In this document: positions 7,218 through 12,496 of the stretch, piece by piece
Layout: every line of letters begins with the position of its first letter
Numbering within the stretch: the first letter of the stretch is position 1
DNA from: Alphaproteobacteria bacterium
GTDB lineage: Bacteria; Pseudomonadota; Alphaproteobacteria; UBA828
Reading direction: 5' to 3'
DNA length: 14,489 nt
NCBI GenBank assembly: GCA_022826345.1
Contig: JAJDVB010000056.1
Coordinates: 1-14,489, forward strand
The notes under the pieces: generated by a model
What the model was told of the DNA's origin: nothing
The model's database searches: none
What the model saw: only the letters and a program-made list of their open reading frames with translations
Translations under genes and position numbers: made by a program

Positions 7218-8135
7218 TTACCCCGCGAAACGGGGCTCTGGGATGCCCCGGATGCCGAGGCCGGTGACTGCGAACAGGCCGCCGGCCAGGAACTGCGGCT
7301 TGGCCTCCACCGCGAACATGTCGTGCACCGCCGGGTGCTGCACGCGGGCCATGGAGGTGACGTAGAGCACGTCGAGGTCGTCGCCGCCGAACATCACGCT
7401 GGTGACGTTCTTCACCGGCATCCCGATGCGGCGCTCCACCGAGCCGTCCGGCGCGTAGCGCAACAACTCGCCGCCGATCACCTGCGCGTTCCAGAGGCAG
7501 CCCTCCTCGTCCACCGTCGAGCCGTCGGCGACGCCCGCGTCGTCCTTGGTCGAGGCGAACACCCGCTTGTTGGAGAGGCTGCCAGTCTCGATGTCGTAGT
7601 CGTAGGCCCAGAACTCGTCCTGGAAGCTGTCGGCCAAGTAGAAGGTCCTGTCGTCCGGGCTCCAGCACGGGCCGTTGGTGCAGATGATGCCGCCGTCCAC
7701 CTTGGTGACGCTGAGGTCAGGGTCGAGCCGCCAGAGGCCGCAGATGGTGAGCTCCTCCTTGTCGTCCATGCCGCCCGCGAAGAAGCGCCCGCGCCGGTCG
7801 CACTTGCCGTCATTGAGTCGGGTGCGCGGCTGGTCCTCGTCGACCTTGGTGATCAGCTCCATCTCCGCCTTGTCGTAGTCGAAGAAGTAGAAGCCGTCGT
7901 CGAGCGCCATCACCGCACCGCCGCCGGCACGCAGCGCCATCGCGCCGACATCGTGCTCGCCGAGGGTCCAGTTCTCGACCTTGCCCGTGCGCGGGTCCAT
8001 GCGCCAAAGCTCGGGCTTGCCGACCCGGCGGCCAGTGCCGTCCACCCAGTAGAGCCGGCCTTCGTCGACGTCCCACACCGGGCCTTCGCCCAGGTGGTTC
8101 CCGCAGTCGAGGATGCACTCGATCTTGATGCTCAT
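7218..8135 (-). CDS. SMP-30/gluconolactonase family lactonase
   Basis: A 305-residue six-bladed beta-propeller hydrolase of the SMP-30/gluconolactonase/LRE family, which opens aldono- or other lactones with a divalent metal. Metal ligands can be placed at the positions known from human SMP-30: E17 in LGEGPVWD, N154 in ICTNGPCWSPD and D204 in VADGSTVDEEGCLWNA. N108 in RTRLNDGKCD is the expected substrate-side Asn. The start at 8135 (MSIKIECIL) is supported by AAGGGG (8144-8149, minus strand) 8 nt away; an in-frame ATG at 8198 would add a poor N-terminus. No signal peptide is seen, so it is probably cytoplasmic. It is divergent from the RraA-like gene across 110 bp, suggesting shared regulation and a common sugar-acid pathway. 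The substrate is not known. Confidence 0.92.
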   Translation of the reverse strand: MSIKIECILDCGNHLGEGPVWDVDEGRLYWVDGTGRRVGKPELWRMDPRTGKVENWTLGEHDVGAMALRAGGGAVMALDDGFYFFDYDKAEMELITKVDEDQPRTRLNDGKCDRRGRFFAGGMDDKEELTICGLWRLDPDLSVTKVDGGIICTNGPCWSPDDRTFYLADSFQDEFWAYDYDIETGSLSNKRVFASTKDDAGVADGSTVDEEGCLWNAQVIGGELLRYAPDGSVERRIGMPVKNVTSVMFGGDDLDVLYVTSMARVQHPAVHDMFAVEAKPQFLAGGLFAVTGLGIRGIPEPRFAG

Positions 8136-8245
8136 GCGCGTCACCCCTTGGTTTGCCCGATGGTGGCGGCGGGTGACGCCGCGCGCAAGGCCGCGCACGT
8201 TGTCACCGCGCGGTGCGGCGGCTAAGAGGGGGCGGGGAGGACCGC

Positions 8246-8926
8246 ATGACCGACATCGATCTCGCGGCGCTCGGCCGCTACGACACGCCCACCATCTGCA
8301 ATGCGCTGCTCGCGATCGCGCCGGAGGCGGCGGGGCGCTCGACCAAGGCGACGCTCCACTGCGCGCGCCCCGATCTGCCGCCGATGGTGGGCTTCGCGCG
8401 CACCACGCTCTATCGCACGCTGGAACCCGGCGGCCTCGATGCCGAGACCGAGAAGGCGCAGGATCTTGCCTGGTTCGACTATGTCGCCGCCGGGCCCGAG
8501 CCCCGCATCGTCGTGGTGCAGGACGGCGACACGCCCCACGCCGCCACCAACGCGCTCTTCGGCGAGGTGATGAGCTTCATGCACAGTGCGCTCGGCTGCA
8601 TCGGCCTCGTTACCAATGGCGCCGTTCGCGACGTGGCCGGCATGGCCGAGGGCTTTCAAGTTCTGCACGGCGGCATCCGCCCCAACCGGGCCGACTATCA
8701 CCGGGTGGATTTCGACTGCGAGGTCAACGTCGCCGGGCTCTATGCCCGCACCGACACGCTCATCCATGCCGACGTGAACGGCGCCGTCGTCGTCCCGCCC
8801 GAGCTGGTGCCGCAGATCCTGGAGGCAGCAGTGGAGGTCACCAGGAAGGAGCAGGCGATCATCGACTTCTGCCGCGACCCCGATGTCACGGCAGAGAGCT
8901 TCAAGCGCTTCTGGCGCGAAGGTTGA
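8246..8926 (+). CDS. RraA / HMG-aldolase-like family protein
   Basis: A 226-residue protein of the RraA-like fold, whose members include 4-hydroxy-4-methyl-2-oxoglutarate/4-carboxy-4-hydroxy-2-oxoadipate aldolases, oxaloacetate decarboxylases and the RNase E inhibitor RraA. The aldolase-type signature is present: GE (106-107), then about 20 residues, then R128-D129 in LVTNGAVRDV, the pair that binds metal and pyruvate in HMG aldolase. This argues for an enzyme rather than an RNase regulator. The N-terminus LGRYDTPTICNALL and the C-terminal HADVNGAVVVPPEL are also typical. The start at 8246 lies 5 nt after GGGGAGG (8234-8240). Next to a lactonase it may cleave or decarboxylate a keto-acid product. 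The exact reaction cannot be assigned. Confidence 0.9.
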   Translation: MTDIDLAALGRYDTPTICNALLAIAPEAAGRSTKATLHCARPDLPPMVGFARTTLYRTLEPGGLDAETEKAQDLAWFDYVAAGPEPRIVVVQDGDTPHAATNALFGEVMSFMHSALGCIGLVTNGAVRDVAGMAEGFQVLHGGIRPNRADYHRVDFDCEVNVAGLYARTDTLIHADVNGAVVVPPELVPQILEAAVEVTRKEQAIIDFCRDPDVTAESFKRFWREG

Positions 8927-8932
8927 ACGCCG

Positions 8933-9673
8933 GTGCGTATCCTCCTCCTGCAGAACCACGACAACTCCGGGCCGGGCTATCTGGAGGAACCGGCGGCACG
9001 GCGCGGCGTCCGCTTCGAGGCCTGCATGCCGCACCTCGATGCCGACCACCGGCTGCCCGAGGACGACTCGGGCTACGACGGCTTCCTCCTCATGGGGGGC
9101 GCCATGCACGCGGGCCACGTGGAGGAGCATCCCTGGCTCGAGGATGCGGCGGCGCTGGTGCGGCGCTTCACCGAGGCGGAGAAGCCGGTGCTCGGCGTCT
9201 GCCTCGGCTCGCAGATCGTCGCGCGCGCCTTCGGCGGGCGCTGCTACGACGTGGATGTGCCCGAGGTGGGCTTCGTGCCGATCCGGCTGACGCAGGCGGC
9301 GGAGACCGACCCGCTGCTCGGCCAGGGTTTCGACAATCCCGTCCACCTCGCCGAGTTCCACAGCCAGACCTTCGACATTCCCGAGGGTGCCACCCGGCTC
9401 ATGGTGGGCGAGGAGGTGCCCAACCAGGCTTTCCGGATCGGGGCCGCGACCTATTCCTTCCAGCCCCACTTCGAGGTGACGCCGGAGATGATGACGCACT
9501 GGGTCTCGATCTCCGACGAAATCGTGCCCACTCATTATCCCACGCTGCCGGACGCGCTGCCGCACCAGCTGCAGCTCCACCACTTCGCCTCGCACGATTT
9601 CTGCTACCGCGTGGGCGACGCCTGGCTCGGCCTCATCGCCGCACGGGCGCAGCGGGACGGAGAGGGCGGTTGA
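8933..9673 (+). CDS. Class I glutamine amidotransferase-like protein
   Basis: A stand-alone class I (triad) glutamine amidotransferase domain of 246 residues. Nucleophile C90 is in VLGVCLGSQIVARAFGG; H179 and E181 are in SFQPHFEVTPEMM. The oxyanion region LLMGGAMHAG (about 52-61) fits. It starts with GTG at 8933, 6 bp after the RraA-like stop, with GAAGG (8918-8922) upstream, so the two are almost surely one operon. The synthase partner domain seen in GuaA or CarA is absent. Relatives are often annotated as GMP synthase-like; some act as gamma-glutamyl hydrolases or amide-transferring catabolic enzymes. A role in the lactonase/RraA pathway is only inferred from position. Confidence 0.9.
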   Translation: MRILLLQNHDNSGPGYLEEPAARRGVRFEACMPHLDADHRLPEDDSGYDGFLLMGGAMHAGHVEEHPWLEDAAALVRRFTEAEKPVLGVCLGSQIVARAFGGRCYDVDVPEVGFVPIRLTQAAETDPLLGQGFDNPVHLAEFHSQTFDIPEGATRLMVGEEVPNQAFRIGAATYSFQPHFEVTPEMMTHWVSISDEIVPTHYPTLPDALPHQLQLHHFASHDFCYRVGDAWLGLIAARAQRDGEGG

Positions 9674-9676
9674 CTG

Positions 9677-9691
9677 TGGTGACCCCCACGG
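9677..9691. other. Degenerate tRNA-end-like sequence (possible old att core)
   Basis: TGGTGACCCCCACGG matches the core TGGTGACCCCTACGG at 12367-12381 in 14 of 15 bases and in the same orientation. It starts 3 bases after the amidotransferase stop. It may be an attachment scar from an older insertion at the same kind of site, or a chance match in GC-rich DNA. No tRNA body adjoins it. Confidence 0.3.
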
Positions 9692-9736
9692 TCTGAGACG
9701 ACGCGCCCACTCTACGCCCCAATCTCTCCCACACAT

Positions 9737-9832
9737 CGTCATGCCCGGACTTTGATCCGGGCATCTCTCTCATCAAGGCCCACCCGTCGCCGGGCAAACA
9801 CGTGGATGGCCGGAATAAATCCGGCCATGACG
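9737..9832. repeat. Compound palindromic intergenic repeat
   Basis: Two perfect hairpins occur in a row. The first is ATGCCCGGA (9741-9749), loop CTTTGA, TCCGGGCAT (9756-9764). The second is ATGGCCGGA (9806-9814), loop ATAAA, TCCGGCCAT (9820-9828). An outer pair CGTCAT (9737-9742) and ATGACG (9827-9832) encloses both. GTCATGCCCGG...CCGGGCAT blocks of this type are scattered between genes in many Hyphomicrobiales. Placed between convergent genes, it may end transcription from both sides. Repeat-family membership is from memory; the pairing is seen directly. Confidence 0.75.
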
Positions 9833-9877
9833 TGGTGGGGCGCCCCGCTCATGGATAGATACTTCTCGAGCGGAACA

Positions 9878-10165
9878 CTACGCGGCTTCGACTCGCTCAA
9901 CCTGTATCGTCTGCTCCAGGTGGCGGGACTGCGCGAGGTCGAAGGCCAACTGCATGCCGAGCCACGTCTCCGGTGTCGAGCCGAAGGCCTTCGACAGCCG
10001 GTAGGCCATCTCGATGGAGACGGACGCCTTTTCGTTCACCAGGTTGGAAAGCGTCTGGCGCCCGACGCCGAGCCGCTTCGCGCCTTCGGTGACGGAGAGG
10101 CCCGACGGCTTCAGGCAATCCTCGCGAACGATGGCGCCGGGATGGACGGGGGTCTTCATAGCCAT
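9878..10165 (-). CDS. higA: HigA-type antitoxin (XRE family)
   Basis: A 95-residue HigA/VapI-type antitoxin and transcriptional repressor. The start MKTPVHPGAIVREDCLKPSG is a strong family hallmark. The helix-turn-helix follows in LSVTEGAKRLGVGRQTLSNLVNEKASVS (about residues 23-50). MAYRLSKAFGSTPETWLGMQ is the conserved helix after it. I chose the ATG at 10165 because AGGAGAG (10172-10178, minus strand) lies 6 nt upstream; the next ATG, two codons later, is possible. The same frame stays open upstream through higB, but that part is shadow. higB precedes it by 11 bp, giving the toxin-first order usual for higBA. It should neutralise HigB and repress the operon. Confidence 0.93.
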   Translation of the reverse strand: MAMKTPVHPGAIVREDCLKPSGLSVTEGAKRLGVGRQTLSNLVNEKASVSIEMAYRLSKAFGSTPETWLGMQLAFDLAQSRHLEQTIQVERVEAA

Positions 10166-10176
10166 CGCTTGCTCTC

Positions 10177-10455
10177 CTAATGATAGTCCAGATACTCGAC
10201 ATCCAAGGCGTGTCCGTCTTCGAACCGGAACGTCACCCGCCAGTTGGCGGAGACGGATACAGCATAATGCCGCTGTAGGCGGCCCTTGAGCGGATGAAGC
10301 CGAAAGCCGGGAATGTCCATTCCTTCGGGACCGCAGCTCTGGTCCAGGGCAGTCAGAATTCGCAGGAGTTTCCCGACATGCTGCTGAGCCACCCTCGCTG
10401 AACGACCCCGCTCGTATAGCTCCCTCAAACCGCGATGCCGAAAGGACCTGATCAC
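10177..10455 (-). CDS. higB: HigB-type toxin (RelE/ParE superfamily)
   Basis: A 92-residue HigB/RelE-fold toxin, expected to cleave mRNA on the ribosome. Family features are MIRSFRHRGLRELYERG, the middle DIPGFRLHPLKGRLQRHYAVSVSANWRVTFRF and the C-terminal ALDVEYLDYH. The SANWRVTF motif and terminal DYH are characteristic of this group. The start must be GTG at 10455: an in-frame TGA lies two codons upstream and no earlier start exists. No ribosome site is visible before it, and the promoter motifs would place the transcript start at about the GTG, so the mRNA may be leaderless. It is followed after 11 bp by its antitoxin gene. Confidence 0.92.
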   Translation of the reverse strand: MIRSFRHRGLRELYERGRSARVAQQHVGKLLRILTALDQSCGPEGMDIPGFRLHPLKGRLQRHYAVSVSANWRVTFRFEDGHALDVEYLDYH

Positions 10456-10461
10456 GCGTCA

Positions 10462-10490
10462 TATGTATGGTGTCTGTCGACACTAGTCAA
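10462..10490 (-). promoter_or_regulatory. Putative higBA promoter with operator
   Basis: On the minus strand TTGACT (10485-10490) is a good -35. It is followed after 17 bp by a weak -10 candidate TACATA (10462-10467). Between them lies an inverted repeat GTGTC-4 nt-GACAC (10470-10483), a plausible HigA site. Transcription would start near 10455. The -35 is convincing; the -10 and the operator role are tentative. Confidence 0.5.
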
Positions 10491-10516
10491 CCAGATATCG
10501 GGCCTATTGCCGCCGG

Positions 10517-11461
10517 TCATGCGTCCTCCCCGAAATTCGCATGGGCGAGAGTCGCAGCCCCGAGGTCCGCGAGCGCGGATCCGGAGGACTTGAAGAGCGT
10601 GATTTCCTGTTCGCCGCCGCGGCCGGCCACGGTTCCCCGGCAGAGGCCCGCCAGGTCGCCGGCGATCCGATCCTCCGTCAGCGCGCCGGACCGGATCGGC
10701 CCGATGATGTCGCCGCTCTCCTTCAAGGCTCCGTCCGTATCGATGTAGACGCGCGCGCGGCGCACCGCAGCGTCGTCGGCTTCGCGCATGTGGGGCCTGA
10801 AGCTGCCGATCAGGTCGAGATGCTGTCCAGGCCTGAGCCACGCGCCTGCGATCAGCGGTTCGATCGCCAGCGTCGCACAGCTGATGATGTCGGCGTCCGC
10901 GACCGCGGCCTCGAGATCCGTCGCGGCCGCCGCGCGAAACCCCGCGCCGTTCAGCCTTCGCGCCAGCCTTTCGGCGTTCTCCGCATTGACGTTCCAGACC
11001 GTGACGTCCTCGATCGGACGCACCGCCCGAAACGCATCGGCCAGGTTGGCGGCGACTCGCCCGGCGCCGACCACCAGCAGCCGGCGCGCGTCCACGGGCG
11101 CTAGATAGCTCGCCGCCAGTGCGGCGGTGGCGGCGGTGCGCCGGTCGGTGAGTTCGCCACCGTCCAGCGCCGCCAAGTGCCGCCCGGTCTTCGCATCGAA
11201 GAGAAGATAGGACGAGGACACCGAGGGGATTCCGGCGGCTGCGTTGCCCGGATTGACGTTCACGATCTTGACCCCGCCCAGGCCCGCCGGGTTCCACGCG
11301 GGCATCAGGAGCAGCGCCGCGTCCGGCTGCCCGTCGAGCGCGATGGCGTGGTGATGCCGCAACGGAGCGTTGGCGCCGGTCCGGAACATCTCCCGCAGCG
11401 CTTCGATCAGCGCGCCGAACGGCAGCAGGTCTCGGGTCTCTTCGGCACTGAAGACGCGCAT
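10517..11461 (-). CDS. Ornithine cyclodeaminase / mu-crystallin family protein
   Basis: A 314-residue NAD(P)-dependent protein of the OCD/mu-crystallin family, which includes ornithine cyclodeaminase, alanine dehydrogenase, ketimine reductase and Delta1-pyrroline-2-carboxylate reductase. The N-terminal substrate domain has the conserved Lys K65 in LGGVKIVNVNPGN and the LTDRRTAATAALAA block (R108). The Rossmann motif is LVVGAGRVAANLADAF (about 129-144). DLIGSFRPHMREADDAAV and the C-terminal LFKSSGSALADLGAATLA are also typical. Which substrate it uses cannot be decided from sequence. The ATG at 11461 follows GAGGAA (11469-11474, minus strand) by 7 nt. No cotranscribed partner is evident: higB lies 62 bp downstream behind its own promoter. 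Confidence 0.92.
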   Translation of the reverse strand: MRVFSAEETRDLLPFGALIEALREMFRTGANAPLRHHHAIALDGQPDAALLLMPAWNPAGLGGVKIVNVNPGNAAAGIPSVSSSYLLFDAKTGRHLAALDGGELTDRRTAATAALAASYLAPVDARRLLVVGAGRVAANLADAFRAVRPIEDVTVWNVNAENAERLARRLNGAGFRAAAATDLEAAVADADIISCATLAIEPLIAGAWLRPGQHLDLIGSFRPHMREADDAAVRRARVYIDTDGALKESGDIIGPIRSGALTEDRIAGDLAGLCRGTVAGRGGEQEITLFKSSGSALADLGAATLAHANFGEDA

Positions 11462-11818
11462 GGTTCCGTTCCTCGATTGCGTTGCGGGGGAGGCGAAGCC
11501 CTTCGGGCCGGAGTTTTCTGCCCCATGGCCGGCGTCACCACCCGGATTCTATGCAGCGTCCTCGTCGATGCGCGAAGAGTCGCCGGTGCTGAGGGGCGGG
11601 TCTACCATGGCCGCGACCGGACCGCCTAATCCACTATCGAGCCGCCCCTAGCCTTCGCCAACAGCGGTTGAATCGCGCTCCGCTCGAAGTCGGCCAGGTC
11701 ATGGCACTCGATTAACAGGTCCCCACAATCGGAAGAATTTAGTTACGGATGTGCTCCACCATCTATTGTTTTGTGCGTACAACACCTAAACTATTGAGTT
11801 CATCTCAGTGTCGGCTGA
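11462..11818. other. Intergenic stretch without an intact gene
   Basis: I see no intact coding sequence here. The left part is GC-rich and holds only the short IS5-type transposase remnant listed separately. From about 11710 the DNA becomes visibly AT-richer, which marks the entry into the foreign-looking segment with the small hypothetical gene. No clear terminator or promoter was found. Confidence 0.6.
11626..11706 (-). pseudogene. Remnant of IS5-type transposase N-terminus
   Basis: Twenty-seven minus-strand codons read CHDLADFERSAIQPLLAKAR and end in TAG (11626-11628). This closely resembles the opening of IS5-family (IS427-like) transposases, which typically begin with a block like RYDLTDFEW...IxPLLPNKPRG. 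The frame continues a few codons upstream without a start codon. Everything after the PLL block is lost, including the DDE domain, and no inverted repeats are visible. It is a dead fragment, marking past insertion and deletion at this place. Recognition rests on one short block, so confidence is moderate. Confidence 0.5.
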
Positions 11819-12109
11819 CTAGCCCTCGGTCAGCTCATAATATCTGTCTCCGCTCCCTGGATCTCCGAACAGTACGCAAGATAATTCATCCTTATCGACC
11901 GAACCTAGCTCTCCATCTAATAGGGCCAGTGCAGATCCTGAACCATCGTAGTTGAAGGTCAGTATCTCGATTTTGTCGTAACCGAGACTGTTGCCTTCGT
12001 CTTCGATTTTCTTGAAGACCATAATCGGGACTAAGGCTGCCGTAACTGAAGCATGACCATCTCCCTTGCCCTCATGCGTAGATGGTTCAGATTCGACCTT
12101 CTTGCTCAT
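11819..12109 (-). CDS. Hypothetical small acidic protein
   Basis: I do not recognise this 96-residue protein. The start MSKKVESEPSTHEGKGDG is polar and probably disordered. A short hydrophobic piece (VTAALVPIMVF, about 22-32) is too short for a firm membrane call. The rest is acidic, with repeated Gly, Asp and Leu, as in YDGSGSALALLDGELG and FGDPGSGDRYYELTEG. There are no Cys pairs or obvious catalytic motifs. The ATG at 12109 is supported by AAGGGG (12119-12124, minus strand) 9 nt upstream. Base composition is clearly more AT-rich than in the metabolic genes, suggesting transfer. It lies alone next to an IS remnant and just left of the tRNA-end sequence. It may be an island gene of unknown role, or a non-functional open frame. 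Confidence 0.55.
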   Translation of the reverse strand: MSKKVESEPSTHEGKGDGHASVTAALVPIMVFKKIEDEGNSLGYDKIEILTFNYDGSGSALALLDGELGSVDKDELSCVLFGDPGSGDRYYELTEG

Positions 12110-12496
12110 ATTATTTTTCCCCTTGTTCGATTTCGAGTTTAGGTTCGCTCGAGCTTGAGGGTTCGACCCGGGTAGAAGGGGTCGTTACCAAGCCCCTTCT
12201 CGATGACTCCAGATGCACACGTGAGACATCGACCTTCAATGCATTAATCATCAACGGTTCAAAAAAATATGTCCGTCATTCATTTTAGATGGTTTTGGCA
12301 GGCCATGCATGAGAAAACGTGTGGCTAACGAAATAAAGATTTGAATTCAGACTCTTACCAGGGTGATGGTGACCCCTACGGGAGTAGGGTTTGCCAATAA
12401 AATCAACGCTGTAGATTGTCCAACCGCTCCAAGAGGGAGCATTGATTCCATTGAGGAAATCCGCGCGTTGTCCAACCCCAATTCCGGGGTCGGCCG
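12110..12496. other. Intergenic junction region with hairpins and tRNA-end core
   Basis: No credible gene is present in this AT-richer stretch. It contains an 8-bp perfect hairpin, AGAAGGGG (12174-12181) and CCCCTTCT (12193-12200), in the likely leader of the small minus-strand gene. The tRNA-end core follows at 12367-12383. The direct repeat TTGTCCAACC occurs at 12416-12425 and 12468-12477. Two small hairpins come just before the winged-helix gene: GCTCC-5 nt-GGAGC (12426-12440) and ACCCC-6 nt-GGGGT (12475-12490). Confidence 0.6.
12367..12383 (-). other. tRNA-Glu 3'-end fragment, probable att core
   Basis: Read on the minus strand, TCCCGTAGGGGTCACCA fits the last 17 positions of a tRNA gene: T-stem 3' strand CCCGT, acceptor 3' strand AGGGGTC, discriminator A and encoded CCA. 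It agrees with alphaproteobacterial tRNA-Glu genes that start GACCCCT. The bases to the right (12384 onward) do not form a tRNA, so this is a lone fragment. Such fragments are left at the far end of elements that integrate at tRNA 3' ends. Tyrosine recombinases commonly use these sites; none is encoded in the window. Confidence 0.6.

Noticed and set aside
8170..8222. CCGCGCG-type repeats between the divergent SMP-30 and RraA-like genes
   Set aside because: The matches are low-complexity GC sequence, partly self-palindromic, with no consistent spacing; I could not define an operator.
7323..8225. Plus-strand open frame opposite the SMP-30 gene
   Set aside because: Val/His/Ala-rich shadow; the minus strand carries metal ligands at the exact family positions.
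8113..9696. Long plus-strand Arg-rich open frame over the RraA-like and amidotransferase genes
   Set aside because: It is a frame-shifted reading of two recognisable genes, dominated by Arg, Ala and Pro, with no domains.
8222..9742. Long minus-strand open frame opposite the RraA-like and amidotransferase genes
   Set aside because: It covers two genes with intact catalytic motifs on the other strand and shows only shadow-type composition.
12160..12172. GGGTTCGACCC as a tRNA T-arm
   Set aside because: The loop between the stem strands is too short for a T-loop, and no D-arm, anticodon arm or acceptor stem can be built around it.
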